64,000 bases of DNA from Streptococcus panodentis (GCF_017884005.1 NZ_QFAY01000003.1:69381-133380); one strand, 5' to 3'; shown: positions 26,193-35,532, counted from the stretch's first letter. Translations and numbers: made by a program. The notes: generated by a model from the sequence alone, not told the origin.

Positions 26193-27995
26193 TTATAGCA
26201 GTCCCAACTTTTCTACCAGAGCTTCAAATTCATCCAGCCGGCGCTCAAAGACAGCAAAGGCATCATTGAGATAGTCTTCTTTTTCCATATCCACACCTGC
26301 TTTTTTGATGACATTGAGCGGATAGTCAGAATTACCGGCTTTCAGATAGTCCAGATACCTGTCCCTGTCTTCCTGGCTTCCGTGAACAATCTTCTCCGCC
26401 AAGGCCGAGGCTGCGGAAAATCCTGTCGAATACTGAAAAACATAGTAGTCATAGTAGAAATGCGGAATCCGGGCCCACTCGTACTGAATCTGCGGATTGT
26501 CCTCTTTTTTCAGGCCGTAGTATTTCTCATTGAGGTCAGCATAAAGGTCATTGAGAAACTCGCTGGTCAGGACCTGCCCTTCCTGGTCAGCCTTGTGAAT
26601 CGCATGCTCAAACTCCGCAAACTGGGTCTGACGGAAGACCGTGCCGCGGAAGCCGTCTAGGAAGTGATTGAGAATGGCAAAGCGGGTCGCGTCGTCTTCG
26701 ACTTCTTCCAAGAGCTTTTCTGTCAGAATATTTTCGTTGGTCGTTGAAGCAATCTCTGCTAGGAAGATAGAGTAATCACCATAGACATAAGGCTGGGTCT
26801 CACGGGTATAGCTGGAGTGCATACTGTGGCCGGTCTCATGCACCAGGGTAAAGAGATTGTCCAGCGTGTCCTGCCAGTTGAGCAGCATGAAGGCATTGGT
26901 GTCGTAAGAACCTCCTGAGTAAGCCCCTGAGCGCTTGCCTTGGTTTTCATGAACGTCAATCCAGCGCTCTGAAAAGGCGCGCTTGACACGGCTGAGATAA
27001 TCTTCACCTAAAATAGCCAGAACTTCCTCCGACTTAGCTAAAGCTTCCTCATAGCTGAATTTGTAATCAGCCTGTGACAGGGGGGTGTAGAGGTCGTACA
27101 TCTTTAGGTCATCAATCCCTAAAATCTTAGCCCGCAGGGCAATATAGCGCTGCAGGAGAGGCAGGTGCTTATTGACCGCAGATACCAAGCTGTCATAGAC
27201 ACTTTCCGGGATAAAGTTGGCGGACAGAGCCGCCTCACGGGCAGAGGAGAACTTGCGGACCTTGGCATTGTAGTTGTGCACCTTGACATTGGTCTGCAGG
27301 GTCTTGGCATAAGTATGCTGATACTGCTCGTAAATGCTGTAGAGCGCTTCATAAGCTTCCTTGCGCACAGCACGGTTCTTAGACTCGACCAGAGAGATAT
27401 AGTTGCCATGGGTCAGCTGGACTTCCTTGCCTTCCTCATCGTGGACCGTCGGAAAGACGATATCAGCATTGTCCAAAATCGCAAAGGTCTCGCCTGCCGC
27501 TCCAAAGATTTCGCCGGCGCCGGCCAGCAGCTCCTCCTCACGCTGGGTCAGGATATGCTCTTTTCTCTGCAGGAGCTTGTCAAAAAAGTGCTGATAGGCT
27601 GTCAGCTCGGGCTTTTCAGCCAAGAAAGCCTGATACTGCTCCTCCGTGATGGCCATAAATTCCGGTTCATAGAAAGCAAAGGCCTGACCAAACTCGCTGT
27701 AAACGGTCATGCCCTTGGCTTGGTATTCTTGGTACTTGGCGACCCGTGTATCCTGATCATTCTTCATATGGGCATAGGAATAGAGCTTCTCAATGCGGCG
27801 CATAAGGTCCAGCTGGATTTCAGTTGCAGTCAGCAAGCTGTCTGCTGAGTCCAAGAGGTGGCCCGCCAGATTTTCTGCTTTTTTCAGTTCCTCAGAAACC
27901 TGAGCCAATTCTGCTTCAAAGGCCTCATCTGTTGGGAAAATCGTGCTCAAATCCCACTGGTATTTTTCTTCAATTTCATTTCGTTGTTTTGCCAT
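26193..27995 (-). CDS. pepF: oligoendopeptidase F (M3 family)
   Basis: 600-residue cytoplasmic zinc peptidase cleaving medium-size peptides. The M3B core motif HETGHSMHS supplies HExxH; downstream [13 protein letters not shown] supplies the third ligand. Length is that of PepF/PepB. It is transcribed ahead of trmR. In other streptococci coiA lies just upstream; here 5 kb of accessory DNA separates them. Confidence 0.92.
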   Translation of the reverse strand: MAKQRNEIEEKYQWDLSTIFPTDEAFEAELAQVSEELKKAENLAGHLLDSADSLLTATEIQLDLMRRIEKLYSYAHMKNDQDTRVAKYQEYQAKGMTVYSEFGQAFAFYEPEFMAITEEQYQAFLAEKPELTAYQHFFDKLLQRKEHILTQREEELLAGAGEIFGAAGETFAILDNADIVFPTVHDEEGKEVQLTHGNYISLVESKNRAVRKEAYEALYSIYEQYQHTYAKTLQTNVKVHNYNAKVRKFSSAREAALSANFIPESVYDSLVSAVNKHLPLLQRYIALRAKILGIDDLKMYDLYTPLSQADYKFSYEEALAKSEEVLAILGEDYLSRVKRAFSERWIDVHENQGKRSGAYSGGSYDTNAFMLLNWQDTLDNLFTLVHETGHSMHSSYTRETQPYVYGDYSIFLAEIASTTNENILTEKLLEEVEDDATRFAILNHFLDGFRGTVFRQTQFAEFEHAIHKADQEGQVLTSEFLNDLYADLNEKYYGLKKEDNPQIQYEWARIPHFYYDYYVFQYSTGFSAASALAEKIVHGSQEDRDRYLDYLKAGNSDYPLNVIKKAGVDMEKEDYLNDAFAVFERRLDEFEALVEKLGLL

Positions 27996-28505
27996 AAAAA
28001 TTCCTCCGTGCTTTCTATTTTACCACAAAGAAGGAGCTTTTATAAGGAAGAAGCCCTAAAAGAACCTGCAATCCCATCAAAAAAATCAGACAAAACAAAA
28101 AAGCTCCCCGTCCAAGCCGGTGAAAGACACCGCAGCGACCAAGAAGGATTGCTGTCTTATAGGAGACTGGTTCAGAAACTTCGCCTTGAGTCAGTTCGCA
28201 TTAGGCGGCCGGCGCATCATACTCTTTGAAAACCGGCTTTTTGCTGTGTTCTTTTGACTGTGTGAAAGCACTTTGCTGAACACCAGTTCTGCCTGCAAAC
28301 CCTTGCCCTGTCAAAATGGGATTTTCATGAAGCATAAGCAAGCCGCTCTTGGCATAGCAATACAAAGAGTCCCTGCAGGGGGAGAATAATTTCTCCTGAC
28401 CTGATGGGCAGTTTCCCGCCTGATATGAATGCTCGTCCTTTGACTATTGCTCTCCCAAGCTTTGCAATCAGTCAAAGAAAGGAGCCCGCTTTCTGAACAG
28501 ACCTG
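27996..28505. other. intergenic stretch without a supported gene
   Basis: 510 bases between pepF and the lipase island. No ORF with a ribosome site was found. The last ~130 bases contain TTTCTCCTGACCTGATGGGCAG, related to the degenerate repeat also seen near 54.07 kb. It marks the left junction of the accessory island. Confidence 0.5.
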
Positions 28506-28814
28506 TTAGATTGCTTCATATTTTTGACTGTTTTCTTTTAGAGCAGCTACTACTTTCTTAGAAAACTGTCCCTTGATAGAGCTGTCTAGCTGGTCCGCAG
28601 CTGTCTGCACGCTTTCCTCAATCGTTTTGGCGATATCCGTAAAAAGTGTATCATACTGACTTTGCAGATCACTCTTTTGAGACAGCAGGATGGGGGCCAA
28701 AATATTGGTAATAATCTGCCGCTCTATCGTTTTTTTGATTTCTGTCAGATCGGCGGTCTTGGACGATGAAAAGTACTCTTTCACCGGCGGTATAGCTGAT
28801 TGCGTTATAAACAT
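28506..28814 (-). CDS. small helical protein, putative type VII effector partner
   Basis: 102 residues, mostly alpha-helical and without signal peptide or Cys: LTEIKKTIERQII, LQSQYDTLFTDIAKTIEESVQTAADQLDSS. Size, composition and place directly downstream of a lipase effector resemble the WXG100-like or Lap/TlaA-TlaB partner proteins that help load type VII (T7SSb) effectors. The role is inferred from context only. A ribosome site (GAGGAAATAG) precedes the ATG, and the gene is 80 bases after the 131-residue helical gene. Confidence 0.65.
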   Translation of the reverse strand: MFITQSAIPPVKEYFSSSKTADLTEIKKTIERQIITNILAPILLSQKSDLQSQYDTLFTDIAKTIEESVQTAADQLDSSIKGQFSKKVVAALKENSQKYEAI

Positions 28815-28894
28815 CTCTATTTCCTCGCATTCTTGTATGATTCAAAGCCCTGCTTCAGATAGAGCAGCAAGCTAGTTTTAATGCAGCAGAAGCC

Positions 28895-29290
28895 TTATGA
28901 TTCAGACTCGCGGAGACGGCGGCAGTCATCCTCAATTTCCCATTCTAAATGCCGTCTTTTTTTGAAAAATTCTTCTAAGAGTTCTTCATCTTCACGATCC
29001 AATTTCTTTAGCTCTTCACTGCTGGCTTCGTCCGCTTCAATAGCATAAGACTCGATGTACTGATTGAGAGACTGCCATTCTGTACTGCTATCTTGTTCCT
29101 GATGGCGCAAAATATTCGCTGCCATTTCATACTCTTCCTGAAGCATTTCGGTAAATGCTTTTTTCTTGGACTGTATGCTATCTCTTTTTTCATCAATCTT
29201 CAGGCGTTCCCGCTGAAGCTCTGCAGAGAGAGTATCTATTTCTTTTTCCTTCTTGGCTATGGCCTGTCTAGTTATCTGAGCTGGCTCCAT
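28895..29290 (-). CDS. coiled-coil protein, putative type VII effector partner
   Basis: 131 residues, almost entirely charged coiled coil (AIAKKEKEIDTLSAELQRERLKI and LKKLDREDEELLEEFFKK). Its start overlaps the lipase stop by 19 bases, so it is translationally coupled to the effector, as expected for a dedicated chaperone/partner produced in ratio. It is similar in kind to the small helical proteins encoded with LXG and TslA-type effectors, but no family can be named from the sequence alone. Confidence 0.68.
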   Translation of the reverse strand: MEPAQITRQAIAKKEKEIDTLSAELQRERLKIDEKRDSIQSKKKAFTEMLQEEYEMAANILRHQEQDSSTEWQSLNQYIESYAIEADEASSEELKKLDREDEELLEEFFKKRRHLEWEIEDDCRRLRESES

Positions 29291-30906
29291 TGTGCAAAAT
29301 CTCCCGCTAATTCTTGGTCTGCAGCCGTCAGCTGCTGAATACCGGCTTGAATCTGACCTTTCAGGTCAGAAAAGGTTTCATGAAGTGCTTTAGCCTTGGC
29401 CAAGCGATTGTCAAAATGCTCCTGCAGAGAGGTGACGAGCGAATCCTGATCTGCTCCTCCAGCCTGATAGGCTGCAGCTACCTCATCCGGACTAAGGCTG
29501 AACCCCCAGGGAACTTGCCGCAGCTGCTCTGCCAGCTTTTCGGCTTCCTCAACGACCTTATTTCTAGCCTGCTGCAAAGTCTCACAGCCCAGCTTCGTCG
29601 CATTTACTAAGCTTTGGGCTGTAATCTCGGCCTGAAGGCTGTCCAGATAAATCTTTTCTTTGCCGCTAAGGCCTCCGTTAGATTGGCTCAGCTGCTTCTT
29701 GATGGTACGATAAGGAATCATGTCCGCTTCAATGGTATCCTTGAGAGTAATCTTCCCTGTTCCATCCATGAGCACAAAGTTTTTATGTTTATCGTAAAGG
29801 TAGCCCTCCATCATATGCTGATCGCCGATCTCTTTTTCGACAGTCGCAATATGGCGTACAATACCGGCAGCGTTTTCACTGCCAGATAAGTCATATCCGA
29901 GGCTGACGATGTCCTTATGGTCAATATGATTAAAAATCTTATACTTAGCACTATCCAGTCGTGCCTGCTGTTCCTTGGTTAAGAGAGGATAGATATTGGG
30001 ACCATTGTAGATATGGACCGTTTCGATATGACGCATCTCCTCCTCCGTCAGATTGGACAAAGCATACTGGATATCCATAGAGCCTAAAGAGTGTCCGTAA
30101 AGATCAATCTTGGCATTGGGATATTTGTGAATCGTTTCCTTAAGATGCTTGGCCGCATCCTTAAACTGAGCCGGCGGAAACTTTTGGGTCACTTTAAGAC
30201 CGCCAGCAGCAAACATAATCGGCGTTGAGGTGATTCCTGTCGTTAAAGCTCCGCCAAAGACACCTGCACTATTTGACAGGATATACTTCCTCAGCTCATT
30301 AAAGGGATTTTTATTGAAAGAATTAAGGCTCTGCTTCACAGCTTGACCAGCATCTTTATTAAAGATTCCTACTGCATTTCCTATGTTATTACTAACATCC
30401 CGATCCGCCTTATCTAGTATTTCTCGGCTTTTTTGAGTGATAATACTTTTTGAATGACGATAAACAAAAGGAGTAGCATATTCTACTGCACCTGCAGGTC
30501 CCAGACGGTGAGACGCTGTCACAAAGTCTGTAGGCAGCCAATCCGTAACAGTGTCGTGAAGCAACTTAGGAGTGTCCGTCTTGGTCTGAGAGCCCTGCAT
30601 CATGACTGTCACATCCTGCACCTGAGCACGCTCAGCATCCGAAGCGGAGTAGGGAACAGCACCACGCAAACTCCCATTAGAGTCTTTGATTTCAGCTTCT
30701 GTTAAGCCACTTTCTTTATTAGTTAGCACATAGACCTGCTCTTCATGGCCATTTACATTGTCGTAAATTTGGGAGACTGTGCCAATGTATGTTTTATCAT
30801 CATTTATTGTTAGTCCAGACCCAACTTTAATCCCATCCTTATATTCCAGCATCGCCACATCAACATTCTCTTTATCTGTAAAATCTTTATTTTGTGCCAT
30901 GCTCAT
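29272..30906 (-). CDS. type VII-like lipase effector (N-terminal module, lipase domain, C-terminal helical targeting region)
   Basis: 544 residues, no signal peptide. Residues 1-96 form a module repeated in two nearby truncated genes (TYIGTVSQIYDNVNG core). Residues about 225-400 are an alpha/beta-hydrolase lipase: nucleophile elbow GHSLGS with Ser273, candidate Asp332 (HIDHKDIVSLG) and His364 (GDQHMMEG). Residues 415-544 are helical with PWGFSLSPDE and coiled segments, like the C-terminal targeting region of the reverse-architecture S. aureus T7SS lipase TslA. The upstream lipoprotein gene overlaps its start, as an immunity gene would. Secretion by T7SSb and phospholipase activity are inferences; no T7SS core genes are in the window. 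Start is ATG 30906 or 30900. Confidence 0.78.
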   Translation of the reverse strand: MSMAQNKDFTDKENVDVAMLEYKDGIKVGSGLTINDDKTYIGTVSQIYDNVNGHEEQVYVLTNKESGLTEAEIKDSNGSLRGAVPYSASDAERAQVQDVTVMMQGSQTKTDTPKLLHDTVTDWLPTDFVTASHRLGPAGAVEYATPFVYRHSKSIITQKSREILDKADRDVSNNIGNAVGIFNKDAGQAVKQSLNSFNKNPFNELRKYILSNSAGVFGGALTTGITSTPIMFAAGGLKVTQKFPPAQFKDAAKHLKETIHKYPNAKIDLYGHSLGSMDIQYALSNLTEEEMRHIETVHIYNGPNIYPLLTKEQQARLDSAKYKIFNHIDHKDIVSLGYDLSGSENAAGIVRHIATVEKEIGDQHMMEGYLYDKHKNFVLMDGTGKITLKDTIEADMIPYRTIKKQLSQSNGGLSGKEKIYLDSLQAEITAQSLVNATKLGCETLQQARNKVVEEAEKLAEQLRQVPWGFSLSPDEVAAAYQAGGADQDSLVTSLQEHFDNRLAKAKALHETFSDLKGQIQAGIQQLTAADQELAGDFAQWSQLR

Positions 30907-31291
30907 TTTCTCCGTCCATTAGTTCAGTAAGCTTCGGTGACCATACAGTCCCATCTCTGTGAAATTTCCCATTTTCGTCCTCTGTAATGACATAACCTAG
31001 TGTTAATTCTTCGTCACCATTAATGATTAAATCGAACATTAATCCTCCCATTGGGTTCTGAGCCAGTGACTTCTTATCAATTTCATAACTTTTAATTTTC
31101 CCTTCAGGTGTTAAAGCTTGAGGATCTATCTTTTTCAGCCCTTCCTCAATTATATTCTTCATCTTTTTACTCTCCACAATCTGAATCATTTCTTCTTGTT
31201 CTGAACGACTGTTTATCATACTACAACCTCCTAAAATCATGCCTGAACTGAGCGTAATGATACTCAGAAAGATGACAAAAATTTTCTTCAT
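30887..31291 (-). CDS. DUF1310-like lipoprotein, putative immunity protein to the lipase (cassette 3)
   Basis: 134 residues. A lipoprotein signal peptide ends at the lipobox ILGGC (Cys about 22). Then comes a small domain: EEMIQIVESKKMKNIIEEGLKKIDPQAL, a KSYEI strand and NPMGGLMFDLIINGDEEL. The pattern looks like the DUF1310 family and a cystatin-like fold. The gene precedes and overlaps the lipase gene by 20 bases. An extracellular lipid-anchored protein is the right place to neutralise a lipase attacking the outer face of the membrane, as TilA does for TslA; this is inference. Confidence 0.72.
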   Translation of the reverse strand: MKKIFVIFLSIITLSSGMILGGCSMINSRSEQEEMIQIVESKKMKNIIEEGLKKIDPQALTPEGKIKSYEIDKKSLAQNPMGGLMFDLIINGDEELTLGYVITEDENGKFHRDGTVWSPKLTELMDGENEHGTK

Positions 31292-31369
31292 GACAGCTCC
31301 TTTCGTTTCTCATCTTTGCTAAAGCTGATGCCTTAACGAAAACGGGAAATCTGAACTGCAACCGCATTT

Positions 31370-31400
31370 ATACTATTATACTATCTTTTATCTTTTTTTG
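31370..31400 (-). promoter_or_regulatory. candidate promoter of cassette 3
   Basis: Minus-strand TATAAT within GATAGTATAATAGTATAAATG, with a weak -35-like TTTCAA 17 bases upstream. The same block precedes the cassette 2 lipoprotein gene near 32170-32212, so each cassette carries its own promoter. Confidence 0.5.
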
Positions 31401-31409
31401 AAAGTGCTA

Positions 31410-31712
31410 TTATACAGCTTGCGCGCTGTACGCATGCACCTGAGCACGCTCAGCATCCGAAGCTGAGTAGGGGACAGCCGCACGCAAACTCCCATTAGAG
31501 TCTTTGATTTCAGTTTCTGTTAAGCCGTTTTCTTTATTAGTTAGCGCATAGACCTGCTCTTCATTGCCATGTACATTATCATAAATTTGGGAGACGGTGC
31601 CGATGTACGTTTCGTCACTTAGTTCAACCTCTTGATTAACATTTTTTATCTCATATTCTTGCAAAGCAATTTTCACCTTCTGTTTATCACTAAATGATTT
31701 ATCATATGTCAT
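31410..31712 (-). pseudogene. effector N-terminal module, truncated copy (cassette 2)
   Basis: 100 residues. Residues up to ERAQV align with the first 96 of the lipase (YIGTVSQIYDNVHGNEEQVYALTNKENGL), then a short tail HAYSAQAV and a stop replace the lipase and targeting domains. The same tail ends the cassette 1 copy, so both were truncated at the same point. It may be a decayed effector, or a deliberately short protein or recombination donor. It starts two bases after the upstream lipoprotein gene. Confidence 0.7.
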
Positions 31713-31713
31713 G

Positions 31714-32100
31714 TCATTCTCCCCTCAACTTCTTTGCAAGCTCACCAGAAATCACGTATCCTGCATGTTCTAGCTTCCCATCAGACTCTTCCATCAATGT
31801 TGTGGTAATTGTTAATTCCGGGTCATCGTTTATTATAAGCTCAACTATTAAGCCACCCATTGGATTATATTTAAGATTTTTTTCATTTATTGTATATTTT
31901 TTTATTAACCCTCTTTCTGTCAATGCTTCAGGATCTTTCTTCCTTAGCATTTCCTCAATTAACTTTTTAGATTTCTGGCTTTCCGCAATCCGAATCATTT
32001 CTTCTTTTTCCGACCGACTGCTTGGCATACTACAACCTCCTAAAAACATGGCTGAACTGAGCGTGATGATAGTCAGAAAAATGACAAAAATTTTCTTCAT
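31714..32100 (-). CDS. DUF1310-like lipoprotein, putative immunity protein (cassette 2)
   Basis: 128 residues from ATG 32100 (GGAGCTATC ribosome site). The signal peptide MKKIFVIFLTIITLSSAMFLGGC is nearly the same as in the other two copies, while the mature domain has diverged (KSKKLIEEMLRKKDPEALTE, YNPMGGLIVELIINDDPEL). The conserved signal and NPMGGL core with a variable remainder suits a family of immunity proteins of different specificity. Lipidated on the outer membrane face; role inferred. Confidence 0.72.
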   Translation of the reverse strand: MKKIFVIFLTIITLSSAMFLGGCSMPSSRSEKEEMIRIAESQKSKKLIEEMLRKKDPEALTERGLIKKYTINEKNLKYNPMGGLIVELIINDDPELTITTTLMEESDGKLEHAGYVISGELAKKLRGE

Positions 32101-32217
32101 GATAGCTCCTTTCACTTCTCATCTTTGTTAAAGCTATCGCCTTAACGAAAACGGGAAATCTGAACCGCAACCGCATTTATACTATTATACTATCTTTTAT
32201 CTTTTTTGAAAGTGCTA

Positions 32218-32508
32218 TTATACAGCTTGCACGCTGTACGCATGCACCTGAGCACGATTAGCATCCGAAGCCGAGTAGGGAACGGGTGATTGTTTAGGCC
32301 CTTGACCGTTGTTGGTAAAGACAAACACTTGTTCCTCATGGAAATTTACATTGTCGTAAATTTGAGAGACGGTGCCGATATAACCAACACTTTCAACTAT
32401 TCCAGCTCCCCCAAAATGTATATTTTCATCATATTCAAACAATGAAATATCAACATGCTGTCTATCAGTATACTTCGTACCATCAATCGGATTTATATAA
32501 TCTTCCAT
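32218..32508 (-). pseudogene. effector N-terminal module, truncated copy (cassette 1)
   Basis: About 96 residues from ATG 32508: a divergent beginning (DYINPIDGTKYTDRQHVDISLFEYD), the shared YIGTVSQIYDNVNFHEEQVFVFTN core, then DANRAQVHAYSVQAV and stop. It lacks the lipase and C-terminal domains. It ends at the same place and with nearly the same tail as the cassette 2 copy. A GTG two codons upstream is an alternative start. Confidence 0.68.
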
Positions 32509-32516
32509 ACTCACAC

Positions 32517-32897
32517 CTACTCAACTATTTTATTTATGTCTTCTGATATAAAATAACTAGCAACCCTATAATTACCTGACTCTTCCTCCTGCACAGTCAT
32601 ACTTATGTTCAATTTTTCATCTTCGTTAATGATAATCTTAATTATCAATCCTCCCATTGGATTATACTTTAACTTATCCTTTTGAATTTCATAGGATTTA
32701 ATCTTTCCTTCTGGTGTCAAAGCTTTAGAATCTAAACCTTTGAGAAAATTTTCCAAAGCTTTCTTCATCTTTTTACTGTCCGCAATCCGAATCATTTCTT
32801 CTCTTTCTGACCGACTGTTTACCATACTGCACCCTCCTAACAACATGCCTGAACCGAGCGTGATGATAGTCAGAAAGATGACAAAAATTTTCTTCAT
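32517..32897 (-). CDS. DUF1310-like lipoprotein, putative immunity protein (cassette 1)
   Basis: 126 residues with lipobox LLGGC and the mature pattern seen in its two relatives: REEMIRIADSKKMKKALENFLKGL, KSYEIQKDKLKYNPMGG, LIIKIIINEDEKL. It is the first gene of the island on this strand, 170 bases downstream of coiA's end. An AT-rich promoter region with TATAAT-like sequence lies at 32975-33000. Likely exported, lipid-anchored, and paired with the following effector module. Confidence 0.72.
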   Translation of the reverse strand: MKKIFVIFLTIITLGSGMLLGGCSMVNSRSEREEMIRIADSKKMKKALENFLKGLDSKALTPEGKIKSYEIQKDKLKYNPMGGLIIKIIINEDEKLNISMTVQEEESGNYRVASYFISEDINKIVE

Positions 32898-33067
32898 GAT
32901 GTCTCCTTTCGCTTCTCATATTTTCTAAAGCTAGCTGAATTAGCAAGATTTAGAATTTTTGAATATCTAACTTATTACTTTATTATATTATACAGGATTC
33001 TCAAATATTCTAAAACTGAAAGGATAGCTAAAAGTTTATGGATTCGTCAAAGGGAAACTAACGATAC

Positions 33068-34018
33068 TTAGCAATTTTCTCTTGTCATCTCATAAAAAGC
33101 CGGCGGATAGAGAATTTGCAGAGTTTTGGTCTGCTGATTGGCATAATAGTCCTCAAACTGTTGATAGTAGCTCGTCAGATCTGCAGTGATTTGGCAGAAG
33201 GAAGAGGCCTGAACCGGCCGAACCTGCGGGTAGAAATCCTCCGCAGACTTGGTCAGGAGATTATCACCAGCCTGATAGAGCTGAGCCTGCAGCCGCATCC
33301 ATCTGGGCTGCTGGTAATAGAGCTGACGGCGAATATAGGTGCAGATATGCGGATCCGGCTGGGCCACAAAGCTCGTCATCTCCTGCTTTTGAAAAGGCAG
33401 GCGCAGAATATCCAACAGTCGGTCTTGACCAAAAGGAAAGTTTCTGGTCTTGTGCTGCACCTTGCCATGCAAGTCTTCATGGATTAGGTATTTCAGCCGC
33501 AGCAGCCGCTCCTTTTCATCTAATTCCCAAAGATGAAAGCCCATATTTTGGCTGAAGCAGAGAAGATTTTTCTGCAGCTGAGTCAGAGAATCCCTGAGCC
33601 AGAGCTTTTGGCCCAAAAGCCAGAGAACCTGATAACCATGCTGGCGGTAGGAAATCGTCCGCTCCTGCAGTCGCTCCATGCTGAGAGGGCTGCACTGGAC
33701 TTCCAGCGCCAGCTGATCATTCACCAGCAGGTCCGCCATCTGCTGCAGCTGAGGCAGAAAGGCCTCTACCTGCATTTTCTGACTTTCAGCTCCCCAGCGA
33801 AAAAGCGCAGCCTTGAGATTCAGGTGCTCAGCGCTCTCATTTTCGCTGTAAAATTGGCACTGCCGGAGGGAAACGTGAGCAAAATGCGGCCGCATGATTT
33901 TTCCCTTTTTAAAACGGACAGCCCCAGCGCAAGCCGGACAAGACAAGTTCTCAGACTTCTTTGGCGTCTCTTCCAGCGCGTTGACTAAACGCGCTCTCTC
34001 ATTTCTCGCAAGCAGCAT
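33068..34018 (-). CDS. coiA: competence protein CoiA
   Basis: 316 residues; late competence protein needed for recombination of transforming DNA. It has the N-terminal Cys-rich LSCPACAGAVRFKKGKIMRPHFAH region and the nuclease-like ADLLVNDQLALEVQCSPLS segment typical of CoiA. A ComX cin-box lies about 40 bases upstream. It normally neighbours pepF in streptococci; here the lipase island separates them. Confidence 0.9.
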   Translation of the reverse strand: MLLARNERARLVNALEETPKKSENLSCPACAGAVRFKKGKIMRPHFAHVSLRQCQFYSENESAEHLNLKAALFRWGAESQKMQVEAFLPQLQQMADLLVNDQLALEVQCSPLSMERLQERTISYRQHGYQVLWLLGQKLWLRDSLTQLQKNLLCFSQNMGFHLWELDEKERLLRLKYLIHEDLHGKVQHKTRNFPFGQDRLLDILRLPFQKQEMTSFVAQPDPHICTYIRRQLYYQQPRWMRLQAQLYQAGDNLLTKSAEDFYPQVRPVQASSFCQITADLTSYYQQFEDYYANQQTKTLQILYPPAFYEMTRENC

Positions 34019-34058
34019 AATCCTTTCCTCCCTGTCCTCGTTTTCTCTTTTACTTATC

Positions 34059-34066
34059 TATTCGTA
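34059..34066 (-). promoter_or_regulatory. ComX (SigX) cin-box upstream of coiA
   Basis: TACGAATA on the minus strand, the exact streptococcal cin-box, 41 bases before the coiA start. It predicts expression only when the competence sigma factor ComX is made. Confidence 0.85.
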
Positions 34067-34137
34067 ATTTAGTAGCAAAAAAAGAGAAACTTCCGCAGAA
34101 ATTTCTCTTTTTATAAATCCGGACTTCAGAGGAATAA

Positions 34138-35493
34138 TCAGCTGATTGTTGTTTCTTCTGCTAGCTGCATTTCTTCTTTGTAGAGTTTGGAATCATACAT
34201 TCTGATAAAGGGATACCAGATTAGAAAGGCTGCAAGGGCACAGACTAAGGAAGTCAGCAGGGCCCCAAAGGCACCCGCACCGGAAGCCCCCACATAGGCA
34301 CCTAAGCCAACAGGTGTCGGCCACGGAGTCTGCGCAATAGCCTTGCCGGCAAAGCCAAGCTGAACCGACCAGTAACCAACAGAAGCCGAAACGACAGGCG
34401 CCAGAATAAATGGAATGGTTAAAGCAGGATTATAAACAATCGGCAGACCAAAAATCAGCGGTTCATTGATATTGAAGACAGCCGGTCCCATAGAGGCCTT
34501 GCCTAGCATGCGCAGCTGTTCTGACTTGGCACGGTAAGCAATATAGAAGCAGAGCAGCAAGGTCGCACCAGATCCGCCAATGGTGACATATGAATTGGTA
34601 AACTCGCCGGCAAAGGCAATAAACTGTCCGTTTTTATTGGCTGCCATGTTGGCTAGCAGAATCGGATTGACCAAGCCCATAACGATATTGGCACCGTGGA
34701 TTCCGACAATCCAGAGCGCATGGACCAGCAGGTAAATCACAACGATTCCCAGCCAAGTATTGGTGATATGGGTTACAAAGGCAAATGGAATCGCAATAAC
34801 CTTATAAATATCGGTTCCAAAGAGAATGAAGACTCCATTAATCAGCAAGACCACAAAGGCGATGACAAAGCCTGGGATCAAGGCAGTGAATGAGCGAGAT
34901 ACCCCTTCCGGAACAGCTTCAGGCATCTTAATAATCCAGCTTTTCTTGACACAGAGACGGTACAGCTGGACAGCCAAAATAGACATGAGAATGGCTGTAA
35001 ACATACCAGAGGTGGAAAGGCGGTCCAGACTGTCATTGCCGATTTTCCAGCCAGTAACAGTGGTCTCATTGCTGACGGCGCTGATCGCACCTTTGGCCAG
35101 CTCAAGCTCGGGAATGGTCAGGAAGAAGGCAAAAACTGACAGCAGGCCGCCGTTTAGAGGGTTTAGATTCAGCCCTTCTTCTTCTGCGTAAATTTTAGTG
35201 TATTCATAGCCGATGACGACCGCAAAATAGAGGGAAAGAATGCCCATTGTACACTTATAAGCCAGCAGATACAGGGCCTGAATCTTGTCAAAAGAGCCAG
35301 CCCACAAGTCAATGATAAAATCCAGCTTAAAGGCCTGCGGAATAACGCTGAGAACCAAGAAGGCTGAGCCGACAATAGTGAAGGGAATGCTGGCCATGCC
35401 GGCAGCGACAATGGCCCGAACCGGCCGCCAGGTCGAAACTTTTCCCATGGGGTCCATGAGATATTTTTCTAGGAACTCAAATACTTTATTCAT
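34138..35493 (-). CDS. celD: PTS cellobiose-type transporter subunit IIC
   Basis: 451-residue membrane permease of the lactose/cellobiose PTS family, about ten membrane segments. It shows the LacE/CelB features: a GIHGANIVMGLVNPIL loop and NINEPLIFGLPIVYNP, where the Glu binds sugar. It takes up cellobiose or related beta-glucosides with phosphorylation by IIB. Last gene of the cel transcript; ribosome site AGGAGG. Confidence 0.9.
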   Translation of the reverse strand: MNKVFEFLEKYLMDPMGKVSTWRPVRAIVAAGMASIPFTIVGSAFLVLSVIPQAFKLDFIIDLWAGSFDKIQALYLLAYKCTMGILSLYFAVVIGYEYTKIYAEEEGLNLNPLNGGLLSVFAFFLTIPELELAKGAISAVSNETTVTGWKIGNDSLDRLSTSGMFTAILMSILAVQLYRLCVKKSWIIKMPEAVPEGVSRSFTALIPGFVIAFVVLLINGVFILFGTDIYKVIAIPFAFVTHITNTWLGIVVIYLLVHALWIVGIHGANIVMGLVNPILLANMAANKNGQFIAFAGEFTNSYVTIGGSGATLLLCFYIAYRAKSEQLRMLGKASMGPAVFNINEPLIFGLPIVYNPALTIPFILAPVVSASVGYWSVQLGFAGKAIAQTPWPTPVGLGAYVGASGAGAFGALLTSLVCALAAFLIWYPFIRMYDSKLYKEEMQLAEETTIS

Positions 35494-35532
35494 TATGTAT
35501 CCTCCTCTTGAATATATGAGTTTGCTTCATGA

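Noticed and set aside
28506..33000. Reading the lipase island as a prophage or integrative element
   Set aside because: No integrase, phage structural genes, attachment repeats or tRNA target found.
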